Shown here piece after piece: positions 50,631-58,588 of a stretch of DNA of 64,000 bases. The number at the start of each line of letters is the position of its first letter. The stretch's first letter is position 1. A program made the translations under genes and the position numbers. The stretch covers positions 1-64,000 of the forward strand of contig NZ_RWIN01000156.1 in NCBI RefSeq assembly GCF_009761815.1, given 5' to 3'. The notes beneath the pieces were generated by a model. It worked only from the letters and a program-made list of their open reading frames with translations. It ran no database searches and was not told the origin of the DNA. The stretch comes from Pseudomonas sp. PB120 (GTDB lineage: Bacteria > Pseudomonadota > Gammaproteobacteria > Pseudomonadales > Pseudomonadaceae).

Positions 50631-51589
50631 CCTCTCTATTCGATGTAACCGATAACGACGACATTCTGGCCCTGCAACCGCGCCTGACCGATGAAGATCC
50701 GGTTGTGCGCCGGATTGCGCTGATCGAACTGGCCGATCTCGAAGAGCCAGATGGCTTGCTGTGGCTGGTCAACCGCCTGGCTGAAGACCCGACTGAAGAA
50801 GTTCGCGCCGAAGCCGCGCGGCTGCTGGAAGCCTGGGAGGACAGGCCGGTGGTCGAGGCGTTGTGCCAGGCCCTGACCGATCCCTCATTGGCCGTGCAAG
50901 CCGCCGCTGCGCAAAGCCTTAGCCTGCTGAAAAGCGAAGCGGCGGGCCAGGTGATTCTGCCGTGGACCGGGCATGCGGACATCAGCGTGCGCATCGCGGC
51001 GTTCAGGGCGTTGCGCGAGTTGCGTTTCCCCGGCGCCGCCACAGCCGCGACGGGTGCGTTAAATGATCAAGACGCCAGCGTTCGCCGCGAAGCCGTCGGC
51101 GTACTCGGCTGGCTCAAGCAACTCGATGCGCTGCCTGCCTTGGCCAGATTGGCCAGTGATGACCCGGACACCGACGTCCGCCGCGCCGCCACCGGCGCCC
51201 TCGGCCTGGCCTCCGACGCACAAGTGCTGCCCGCGCTGCGTCAGGCGTTGCAGGACTCCGCCTGGCAAGTGCGCGAAGAGGCCGCCACCACCCTTGGCAA
51301 GGTCGGTCACCTCGACGGCGGGCCCGCCTTGGTCGAGGCATTGAGCGACGATTACTGGCAGGTCCGTCTGCGCGCCACTCGCAGCCTCGGCCGCTTGCGG
51401 TATGCGCCGGCCTTGGCAGCGCTGATCGACACCCTCGGTCATCGCATCAGCAACCTGCGCAAGGAGGCCGCCCTGGCCCTCGGCGAATTGAACGACAAAG
51501 GCGCGATCGCACCCTTGCAGGCCGCGCAAGACGATGGCGATCCGGAAGTGCGCAAAGCCGTGCGTATTGCGCTGAGTCAGCTGCAATGA
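50627..51589 (+). CDS. HEAT/PBS-lyase-like repeat protein
   Basis: A 320-residue protein almost entirely of helical HEAT-type repeats of about 30 residues (for example EDPTEEVRAEAARLLEAWED, HADISVRIAAFRALRELRFPG, DDPDTDVRRAATGALGLASD). Such repeats usually hold a partner protein. PBS-lyase relatives attach bilins, but no bilin pathway is here. It overlaps the ATPase stop and the DUF971 start by 4 bases. It may be an assembly scaffold or chaperone for the AprA-like flavoprotein or ferredoxin; that role is inferred from the operon only. Confidence 0.9.
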   Translation: MTSLFDVTDNDDILALQPRLTDEDPVVRRIALIELADLEEPDGLLWLVNRLAEDPTEEVRAEAARLLEAWEDRPVVEALCQALTDPSLAVQAAAAQSLSLLKSEAAGQVILPWTGHADISVRIAAFRALRELRFPGAATAATGALNDQDASVRREAVGVLGWLKQLDALPALARLASDDPDTDVRRAATGALGLASDAQVLPALRQALQDSAWQVREEAATTLGKVGHLDGGPALVEALSDDYWQVRLRATRSLGRLRYAPALAALIDTLGHRISNLRKEAALALGELNDKGAIAPLQAAQDDGDPEVRKAVRIALSQLQ

Positions 51590-51879
51590 ACCCGCTGGCG
51601 ATTGGCAATTCCCAAGGCAAACGGCAGCTGCGCCTGAACTGGCCGGACGGCCGCGAACAGTTGCTCGATCACGCCGAGTTGCGCCGGCAGTGCCCGTGTT
51701 CGCAATGCCGGGCGTTTCGTTTGCAAGGATTGGCGCCTTTGGTCGATGACCGGATTCGCGTTATCGAATTGAACGCCCAAGGCTACGGCCTGCAATTGAT
51801 CTTCAGCGACGGCCACGAGCGCGGCATCTACCCGTGGCCCTACCTGGCACAACTCGCCCCCGAAAAAATCCCCCTGTAG
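51586..51879 (+). CDS. DUF971 protein
   Basis: A 97-residue DUF971 protein. The DHAELRRQCPCSQCRAF segment (about 28-44) holds three clustered cysteines that could bind a metal; it is the GBBH-like N-terminal fold. DUF971 is also found fused to the Fe-S-carrier ATPase HCF101 in plants, linking it to Fe-S assembly. Here it closes an operon that needs an Fe-S ferredoxin. Its TAG stop lies in the REP element that starts at 51874. Overlaps the HEAT gene. Confidence 0.9.
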   Translation: MNPLAIGNSQGKRQLRLNWPDGREQLLDHAELRRQCPCSQCRAFRLQGLAPLVDDRIRVIELNAQGYGLQLIFSDGHERGIYPWPYLAQLAPEKIPL

Positions 51880-51976
51880 GAGCGAGCTTGCTCGCGATGG
51901 ACGCCAACGATAACGCGCGCTGCCTGGATGAACGCGGTGCCTGGGCGTTTTTCGCGAGCAAGCTCGCTCCTACAAA
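51874..51976. repeat. REP doublet overlapping a stop codon
   Basis: Arms CTGTAGGAGCGAGCTTGCTC ... GAGCAAGCTCGCTCCTACA with a spacer holding CAACGATAACGCG. The first bases contain the TAG stop of the DUF971 gene. Confidence 0.88.
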
Positions 51977-52000
51977 GGCTTGCCAGGGAAAAGCCAAAAG

Positions 52001-52014
52001 AGTACAAATGTACT
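52001..52014. promoter_or_regulatory. LexA2-type operator
   Basis: AGTACAAATGTACT is an AGTAC-N4-GTACT palindrome. It fits the LexA2 box described for P. putida (AGTAC-N4-GTGCT). It overlaps the start codon region of lexA2, suggesting tight autoregulation of the whole mutagenesis cassette. Confidence 0.75.
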
Positions 52015-52625
52015 CCATGACGACTTTAACTCCCCGCCGTACCGCCATCCTGACCTTCATCCGCGATCGAATCGCGGAGCACGGCCAGTCCCCGAGCCTC
52101 GCTGAAATCAGCGAGGCGTTCGGTTTCGCCTCCCGCAGCGTGGCGCGCAAGCATGTGCTGGCGCTGACCGAAGCCGGTTTCATCGAGGTCAATGCGCATC
52201 AGGCCCGGGGCATTCGTCTGCTCGGGCAACCGGCGCGGCCTGAGTGGCTGGACATTCCGGTACTCGGCCGGGTGGCGGCGGGTGCGCCGATCGGCGCCGA
52301 CGCCGAGGTCCACAGCCGCTTGCTGCTCGACCCGTCGATTTTCTCCCGGGTGCCGGACTACATGCTGCGGGTCAAGGGCGATTCGATGATCGAAGACGGC
52401 ATCCTCGACGGCGATCTGGTGGGCGTGCACCGCAATCCCGAGGCGCTCAATGGCCAGATCGTCGTGGCGCGGCTTGACGGCGAAGTGACCATCAAGCGTT
52501 TCGAGCGGGTCGGCGACGCGGTGCGCCTGTTGCCACGCAACCCGACGTACCAGCCGATTATCGTTCGAGCCGATCAGGACCTGGCCATCGAAGGCGTGTT
52601 CTGCGGCCTGGTGAGGCAAGGGTGA
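52008..52625 (+). CDS. lexA2: LexA2-type SOS repressor
   Basis: A 205-residue LexA-family repressor, or 202 residues if the ATG at 52017 is used. The N-terminal winged helix (about 10-70) contains SLAEISEAFGFASRSVARKHV. The self-cleavage site Ala-Gly is in GRVAAGAPIGAD, the catalytic Ser in GDSMIEDG, and Lys in EVTIKRF. It controls the downstream imuA-imuB-dnaE2 genes, whose promoter box overlaps its start. RecA-stimulated cleavage would induce the mutasome after DNA damage. The start is unclear because the operator lies over it. It overlaps imuA by one base. Confidence 0.93.
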   Translation: MYSMTTLTPRRTAILTFIRDRIAEHGQSPSLAEISEAFGFASRSVARKHVLALTEAGFIEVNAHQARGIRLLGQPARPEWLDIPVLGRVAAGAPIGADAEVHSRLLLDPSIFSRVPDYMLRVKGDSMIEDGILDGDLVGVHRNPEALNGQIVVARLDGEVTIKRFERVGDAVRLLPRNPTYQPIIVRADQDLAIEGVFCGLVRQG

Positions 52626-53242
52626 TGGGCGCCGTCGTCGCGCTGGATACGCTGTTCAATGGCGGCCAGGTCTGGAAGGGCCGGCCTGCGCCACCGGCTG
52701 TCAGCCCGCAACCCACCGGGCATGCCGCGCTGGATGCGGCATTGCCCACCGGTGGCTGGCCGGAAGCCGCGCTGACCGAAATCCTGCTGGCCGGGCAGGG
52801 CGTTGGCGAGTTGCAACTGGTGTGGCCGGCACTGGCGCGGTTGTCGGCGGCGGGTGAGCGCATCGTGCTGGTGGCGCCGCCGTACGTGCCCTATCCGCAA
52901 GCCTGGCAAAACGCCGGGGTCGATCTGCGGCAGTTGTCGATCATCCGGGCCAGCGAGCGCGAAGCGCTGTGGGCCGCCGAGCAATGCCTGCGTTCGGGCA
53001 GTTGCGGCGCGGTGTTGTGCTGGCCGCACAAGGCCGATGACCGGGCGTTGCGCCGCTTGCAGGTGGCGGCGGAAACCGGCTCGACCCTGGCGTTCGCCTA
53101 TCGCTCGATCCATGAAGCGGTCAACCCGTCACCGGCCGCGCTGCGTATCGCCATCGATGCCAGGCCCGCGCAATTGCGCGTGCTCAAGTGCCGGGGCGGG
53201 CTGGCCCGTTCGGCGCCGATTGCCTTCCCAGTGGGGCATTGA
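52625..53242 (+). CDS. imuA: ImuA, RecA-like mutasome protein
   Basis: A 205-residue protein with weak RecA/SulA similarity (GWPEAALTEILLAGQGVGELQLVWPALARL, IVLVAPPYVPYPQ). It is encoded between lexA2 and imuB. ImuA helps ImuB and DnaE2 carry out DNA-damage mutagenesis, and may interact with RecA. The ATG at 52625 overlaps the lexA2 stop by one base, and a GTG one codon earlier is possible. No P-loop Walker A is evident, typical for the family. Confidence 0.9.
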   Translation: MGAVVALDTLFNGGQVWKGRPAPPAVSPQPTGHAALDAALPTGGWPEAALTEILLAGQGVGELQLVWPALARLSAAGERIVLVAPPYVPYPQAWQNAGVDLRQLSIIRASEREALWAAEQCLRSGSCGAVLCWPHKADDRALRRLQVAAETGSTLAFAYRSIHEAVNPSPAALRIAIDARPAQLRVLKCRGGLARSAPIAFPVGH

Positions 53243-53249
53243 GGTTGCC

Positions 53250-54665
53250 ATGCGCTGGGTGTGCATTCTCTTCCCGCAATTGGCGCTGGACGCGGTACTG
53301 CGTCAGCGCGCCGACCCTGATGAACCGCTGGCGCTGCTGATCGGCCCGGCGCAGCGTCGGGTGTTGCAGGCGGTCAACGCGTCGGCGCGTGCGCTGGGAT
53401 TGCGTCCCGGCCAGTCGATGACCGCCGCGCAGGCCTTGAGCAAAGGCTTCGTCACCGCAGACTATGACGCTGCCGAGATCGAACACTGGCAGCAGTTCCT
53501 GGCCGCCTGGGCATACCGGTTCAGTTCCCAGGTCAGCGTGCATTACCCGCGTGCCGTGGTGTTTGAAATCGAGTCCAGCCTCGGTTTGTTCGGCTCCTGG
53601 CCGCAATTCGAAGCGAGGTTGCGGGCCGAACTCACCGAGCTGGGGTTTCGCCATCGGATCGTTGCCGCGCCCAATCCGGCGGCGGCTCGGGTATTGGCCA
53701 ATGCTTATGACGGTCTGGTGGTGCCGGACGATCAGGCCTTGCAGCACTATCTCGGGCAACTGCCCGTCGACCGGATTGCCCTGGAACCGGCGGTGGCCAC
53801 GGCGTTGTCACGCATGGGGCTGCGCACCTTGAGCCAGGTGCAGGCGTTGCCCCGGCAGAGCCTGGCCCGGCGCTTCGACGCGCAAGTACTCAAACATCTG
53901 GACACCTTGCTCGGTGCGCGGCGACTGGCGCTGGCGTTCTACCTGCCACCGGACCGGTTCGATGTGCGCATCGAGCTCAATTTCGATGTGCAGTCCCATC
54001 AGGCGCTGCTGTTTCCTCTAAGGCGCCTGACCGGTGATTTGTCGGCCTTCCTCTGCGGGCGGGACAGCGGCGTGCAGCGTTTCGACCTGCACCTGGAGCA
54101 CGCCGGGTTGCCGGACAGCGTGATCAAGGTCGGCCTGCTCAGCGCCGAGCGCGATCCGGCGATGCTCTTCGAACTGGCCCGGGGGCGGCTGGAGCAGGTC
54201 CAGGTCGAAGCGCCGGTCCGTGGTTTCCGCCTGCGGGCCGAAGACCTGCCCAGCTTCGTCCCGCAGCGCCAGGAACTGTTCGACGACCGCCCGCAGCAGT
54301 CCTTGCCCTGGGAGCAACTGCGTGAACGCTTGCGTGCGCGGCTGGGGGATGATGCCGTGCAAGGCTTGCGGTTCCAGGCCGATCATCGACCCGAATGCGC
54401 CTGGCAGGCGCGTGCCGACAAGCAGCCGTGCGCCGGATTGTCCGGCGTGCAGCGTCCTGGCTGGTTGCTGACCGAACCGCTGGCGGTCCACGAAGGTTCG
54501 GCGCGCATCCTCATGGGACCGGAACGTATCGAGTCCGGCTGGTGGGACGGCGCCGATGTGCGCCGCGACTACTACCTGATCGAAACCCGTTCCGGCCAGC
54601 AGGGCTGGGCCTATCGTGCGGTGGGCGAGGGCGGTCCGTTGTGGCTGCAAGGCTGGTTCGCATGA
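53250..54665 (+). CDS. imuB: ImuB, Y-family-like mutasome subunit
   Basis: A 471-residue Y-family-like protein. The N-terminus MRWVCILFPQLALDAVLRQ lacks the Asp pairs that hold metal in DinB, so it is catalytically inactive, as known for ImuB. The late region includes PSFVPQRQELFDDR, whose QRQELF stretch resembles a beta-clamp motif. It recruits DnaE2 to the clamp. GAGG lies 5 bases before the ATG, which is 7 bases after imuA. Its TGA overlaps dnaE2 (ATGA). Confidence 0.93.
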   Translation: MRWVCILFPQLALDAVLRQRADPDEPLALLIGPAQRRVLQAVNASARALGLRPGQSMTAAQALSKGFVTADYDAAEIEHWQQFLAAWAYRFSSQVSVHYPRAVVFEIESSLGLFGSWPQFEARLRAELTELGFRHRIVAAPNPAAARVLANAYDGLVVPDDQALQHYLGQLPVDRIALEPAVATALSRMGLRTLSQVQALPRQSLARRFDAQVLKHLDTLLGARRLALAFYLPPDRFDVRIELNFDVQSHQALLFPLRRLTGDLSAFLCGRDSGVQRFDLHLEHAGLPDSVIKVGLLSAERDPAMLFELARGRLEQVQVEAPVRGFRLRAEDLPSFVPQRQELFDDRPQQSLPWEQLRERLRARLGDDAVQGLRFQADHRPECAWQARADKQPCAGLSGVQRPGWLLTEPLAVHEGSARILMGPERIESGWWDGADVRRDYYLIETRSGQQGWAYRAVGEGGPLWLQGWFA

Positions 54666-57600
54666 GCATCGACTACGCCGAACTGCATTGCCTGTCGAAC
54701 TTCAGTTTCCAGCGCGGTGCTTCCAGTGCCCTCGAACTTTTCCAACGGGCGAAAAAACATGGCTATCAGGCGTTGGCGATCACTGACGAGTGCACGTTGG
54801 CCGGCATCGTTCGTGCTTGGCAGGCGGCTAAATCCGTGGAACTGCCGCTGATCATCGGCAGCGAAATCCGCATCGAGAACGGCCCGAAATTGGTGTTGCT
54901 GGTGGAGAACCTCGAGGGCTACCAACATCTGTGTCGGCTGATTACCCAGGCCAGGCGCCGCACGCAGAAGGGCCAGTACCAAGTCCTGCGCGAAGACTTC
55001 GGCGCCCCCTTGCCGGGGCTTTTGGCGTTGTGGGTACCGGACGCGGTCGACGATATTGAACATGGGCACTGGCTGAAACAGGCCTTCGCTGAGCGTTTGT
55101 GGCTGGCGGTCCAGTTGCATCGTGGCCAGGACGACAACCGACGGCTGAACGAACTGTTGATGCTGGCAAGGGAGCTGCGGATTCCGGCCGTGGCCAGCGG
55201 CGATGTGCACATGCACAGCCGTGGCCGGCGCGCCTTGCAGGACACCATGACCGCGATCCGTCACCACCTGCCGGTGGCCGAGGCCGGGTTGCGCCTGCAC
55301 CCCAATGGCGAGCGCCATCTGCGCAGCCTCGACGCCTTGCAATCGATCTACCCGCTAGCACTGCTCGATGAAACGCTGGCCATCGCCCGGCGCTGCACCT
55401 TCGACCTCGGTCAGTTGCGTTACCAGTATCCCCGGGAATTGGTGCCGCAAGGGCACAGCGCCGATTCCTGGCTGCGCGAACTGACCGAGCGCGGCATCCG
55501 CGAGCGCTGGCCCGACGGTGCCAGTGACAAGGTGCGCAAGCTGATCGACAAGGAGCTGGGCCTGATTGCCGAGCTGGGTTATGAAAGCTATTTCCTGACC
55601 GTCCAGGACATTGTCGCCTTCGCCCGGGGCCAGAAAATTCTCTGCCAGGGGCGAGGCTCAGCGGCCAACTCGGCGGTGTGTTTCGCCTTGGGCATTACCG
55701 AGATCGATCCTGAGCGGATGAACATGTTGTTCGAACGCTTCCTGTCCAGGGAGCGCAACGAACCGCCGGACATTGACGTCGATTTCGAGCACGAACGCCG
55801 GGAAGAAGTCCTCCAATACGTGTTCCAGCGCTATGGCCGCACTCGCGCGGCGCTGACGGCGGTGGTCAGCAGCTATCACGGTGCCGGCGCGGTGCGCGAC
55901 GTGGCCAAGGCGTTGGGACTGCCACCGGATCAGGTCAACGCGCTGGCCGATTGCTGTGGTCACTGGAGTGACCAGGCGCCGCCCCTCGAGCGCTTGCGCG
56001 AAGGCGGGTTCGACCCCGACAGCCCGGTATTGCGCCGGGTGTTGAGCCTGACCCAGCAACTGATCGGTTTTCCCCGCCACCTGTCCCAGCACCCCGGTGG
56101 TTTCGTGATTTCCGAACAACCCCTGGACAGCCTGGTGCCGGTGGAAAATGCCGCCATGGCCGATCGCACCATCATCCAGTGGGACAAGGACGACCTGGAC
56201 GCGGTCGGCCTGCTCAAAGTGGACATTCTGGCCTTGGGCATGCTCAGCGCGATTCGGCGTTGTTTCGATCTGCTGCGCCGTCATCGGCACCTGGACTTGA
56301 GCCTGGCGTCGGTGCCCGCCGAAGATCCAGACACCTACGACATGATCGGCCGTGCCGATACCATCGGCGTGTTCCAGATCGAGTCCCGAGCCCAGATGTC
56401 GATGCTGCCCCGGCTCAAGCCGCGCACGTTCTATGACCTGGTAATCGAGGTGGCCATCGTCCGTCCGGGTCCGATTCAGGGCGGCATGGTGCACCCGTAC
56501 CTGCGGCGGCGAAACAAGGAAGAGCCCGAGACCTATCCGTCGCCGGCGCTGGAAGCCGTACTCAAGCGCACCTTGGGCGTGCCGCTGTTCCAGGAGCAGG
56601 TGATGCAGATCGCCATCGTCGCCGCCGACTACAGCCCCGGCGAGGCTGACCAGTTGCGCCGCTCCATGGCCGCCTGGAAACGTCACGGCGGGCTCGAACC
56701 GCACAAGGATCGCCTGGCCGCGGGGATGAAGAAGAACGGCTACACGGCAGACTTTGCCGCGCAGATCTTCGAGCAGATCAAGGGCTTTGGCAGTTACGGT
56801 TTTCCCGAATCCCATGCCGCCAGTTTTGCCTTGCTGACCTACGCCAGTTGCTGGTTGAAATGCCATGAGCCGGCGGCTTTCGCCTGTGCGCTGATCAACA
56901 GCTGGCCCATGGGTTTCTACAGCCCGGACCAGATCCTGCAGGACGCGCGTCGGCATCAGTTGCAGATTCGCCCGGTGGATGTGCGCGCCAGCGACTGGGA
57001 TTGCAGCCTCGAGCCGATTACCGGCGCGCAGCCGGCGATTCGCATGGGACTGAGGATGATCAAGGGCTTTCGCGAGGACGATGCCCGGCGTATCGAGGCC
57101 GCCAGGGCGAGGGGGGCGTTTGTCGACATCGCCGACCTTGGCGAGCGCGCGCGACTCGATGCCCGTGCGCAAGAACAACTGGCTGATGCCGGCGCACTGC
57201 GCGGGCTGGCCGGTGACCGGCATCGGGCGCGCTGGGAAGTGGCGGGGGTGCAGAAACAACTCGGCCTGTTTGCCGGACTGCCGAGCCAGGAAGAGGACAT
57301 GGTGGCGTTGCCCAAACCCACGGTGGGCGAAGACCTGCTGGCGGATTACAACAGTGTCGGCACCACCCTCGGCCCGCATCCGCTGGCGTTGTTGCGCGGT
57401 GAATTGAGAGCTCGACGCTGCCGCAGTTCCAGGGAACTGCTCGATGTCGACCATGGGCGCCCGGTCAGCGTCGCCGGGCTGGTCACCGGCCGCCAACGCC
57501 CGGGTACCGCCAGTGGCGTGACCTTCGTCACCCTTGAAGACGAGTTCGGCAACGTCAACGTCATCGTCTGGCGCGACCTGGCCGAGCGGCAGCGGCAGGT

Positions 57601-57739
57601 GTTGGTGGGTTCGCAGTTGCTGAAGGTCGATGGGCGCTGGGAAAAGGAAGGCGAGGTGCGGCATTTGATTGCCGGACGTTTAAGCGACCTGAGCCCCTTG
57701 CTCGACGGCATCAGCGTGCGCAGCCGGGATTTCCGCTGA
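54662..57739 (+). CDS. dnaE2: error-prone DNA polymerase DnaE2
   Basis: A 1025-residue C-family polymerase, shorter than DnaE1 (about 1160-1170), as expected for DnaE2. The PHP domain starts YAELHCLSNFSFQRGASS. The catalytic DxD is in EPPDIDVDFEHERREEV (about 363-379), and the RGSAANS motif precedes it. The C-terminal OB domain holds TFVTLEDEFGNVNVIVWRD. A clamp-type QLGLF is in VQKQLGLFAGLP. It carries out error-prone bypass with ImuB. It overlaps the imuB stop and ends the cassette. Confidence 0.95.
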   Translation: MSIDYAELHCLSNFSFQRGASSALELFQRAKKHGYQALAITDECTLAGIVRAWQAAKSVELPLIIGSEIRIENGPKLVLLVENLEGYQHLCRLITQARRRTQKGQYQVLREDFGAPLPGLLALWVPDAVDDIEHGHWLKQAFAERLWLAVQLHRGQDDNRRLNELLMLARELRIPAVASGDVHMHSRGRRALQDTMTAIRHHLPVAEAGLRLHPNGERHLRSLDALQSIYPLALLDETLAIARRCTFDLGQLRYQYPRELVPQGHSADSWLRELTERGIRERWPDGASDKVRKLIDKELGLIAELGYESYFLTVQDIVAFARGQKILCQGRGSAANSAVCFALGITEIDPERMNMLFERFLSRERNEPPDIDVDFEHERREEVLQYVFQRYGRTRAALTAVVSSYHGAGAVRDVAKALGLPPDQVNALADCCGHWSDQAPPLERLREGGFDPDSPVLRRVLSLTQQLIGFPRHLSQHPGGFVISEQPLDSLVPVENAAMADRTIIQWDKDDLDAVGLLKVDILALGMLSAIRRCFDLLRRHRHLDLSLASVPAEDPDTYDMIGRADTIGVFQIESRAQMSMLPRLKPRTFYDLVIEVAIVRPGPIQGGMVHPYLRRRNKEEPETYPSPALEAVLKRTLGVPLFQEQVMQIAIVAADYSPGEADQLRRSMAAWKRHGGLEPHKDRLAAGMKKNGYTADFAAQIFEQIKGFGSYGFPESHAASFALLTYASCWLKCHEPAAFACALINSWPMGFYSPDQILQDARRHQLQIRPVDVRASDWDCSLEPITGAQPAIRMGLRMIKGFREDDARRIEAARARGAFVDIADLGERARLDARAQEQLADAGALRGLAGDRHRARWEVAGVQKQLGLFAGLPSQEEDMVALPKPTVGEDLLADYNSVGTTLGPHPLALLRGELRARRCRSSRELLDVDHGRPVSVAGLVTGRQRPGTASGVTFVTLEDEFGNVNVIVWRDLAERQRQVLVGSQLLKVDGRWEKEGEVRHLIAGRLSDLSPLLDGISVRSRDFR

Positions 57740-57760
57740 TCTCCAAGAGGCGTGCGCTTT

Positions 57761-57893
57761 TGTGGCGAGGGAGCTTGCTCCCGCTCGGCTGCGCAGCAGT
57801 CGTAAACCCGGTACGCGCGGTGTCATTGAATTCACGCGATCACCGGTTAGGGGTTGCTTCGCAACCCAGCGGGAGCAAGCTCCCTCGCCACAG
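57761..57893. repeat. REP pair
   Basis: Inverted arms TGTGGCGAGGGAGCTTGCTC ... GAGCAAGCTCCCTCGCCACA around a long spacer with an internal hairpin (GGTTGCTTCGCAACC). The same arm sequence is at 11911. Confidence 0.85.
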
Positions 57894-57913
57894 GTGACGC
57901 GTGATGCCCCCTC

Positions 57914-58576
57914 TTATTTGGCAACCGGCCAAAACCGCTCACCACCCCCCGGCGCATCGGTCCACGCCTGCAACGACCGCGTCGGCAAATCGAAATAATC
58001 CCGCGTACGCGCATACCCGTGGCCACCCATCCGCCCGATCGCGTCCAGGCCCAGCTGATCGATGTACAGGGTTTTCGGGTCGATCAACTCATCGCGCACA
58101 TGCGCCATCAGCACTTCGCCAAAGATGATCTCCCGCGACTGCCCGATGGACAGCGCCATCATCCGCCGGCATTCCAGCGCCACTGGCGCCTCGCCGATTC
58201 TCGGGCATTTGACCGTGGTGCCGGGAATCGCTGTCAGCCCCGCCGCCGTCAACTCATCGAAGCCGGGCGCGAAGGGTACGGCGCAGACGTTCATGGCTTC
58301 GACCAAGGCATCGCTGACGATGTTGACGGTGAATTCCTGATTGAGCTGGATGTTGCGGGTGGTGTCCTTGGGGCTCTGGTCACCGTAGTTTTCCACGCCC
58401 AGCGCAAGAATGGGCGGATCTGCCGACAGGGCATTGAAGAAGCTGAACGGCGCGGCGTTGATCCGGCCTTCGCCGTCCACGGTGGTCACCAAGGCAATCG
58501 GCCGTGGCACCACGCTACCAATCAGAATCTTGTATTTGTCCCGTGCACTCAGTGTGCTGAAGTCGAAGCTTTGCAT
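57914..58576 (-). CDS. flavin reductase-like FMN-binding protein
   Basis: A 220-residue protein of the split-barrel flavin reductase fold (DIM6/NTAB group). The segment MQSFDFSTLSARDKYKILIGSVVPRPIALVTTVDGEGRINAAPFSFFNALSADPP is typical, with the FMN loop in the NAAPFSFFN segment. It probably binds FMN and uses NAD(P)H, or acts directly on an aromatic substrate. It lies 12 bases after the larger amidohydrolase gene and seems to be the last gene of that operon. Its link to the hydrolases suggests a heterocycle or flavin-dependent ring-opening route; inferred. Confidence 0.85.
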   Translation of the reverse strand: MQSFDFSTLSARDKYKILIGSVVPRPIALVTTVDGEGRINAAPFSFFNALSADPPILALGVENYGDQSPKDTTRNIQLNQEFTVNIVSDALVEAMNVCAVPFAPGFDELTAAGLTAIPGTTVKCPRIGEAPVALECRRMMALSIGQSREIIFGEVLMAHVRDELIDPKTLYIDQLGLDAIGRMGGHGYARTRDYFDLPTRSLQAWTDAPGGGERFWPVAK

Positions 58577-58588
58577 AGGCAGAAATCT

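Noticed and set aside
55658..57664. A 668-codon open frame on the minus strand inside dnaE2
   Set aside because: It lies opposite the well-supported dnaE2 gene, is rich in His, Gln and Arg as expected for a GC-rich shadow frame, and shows no domain.
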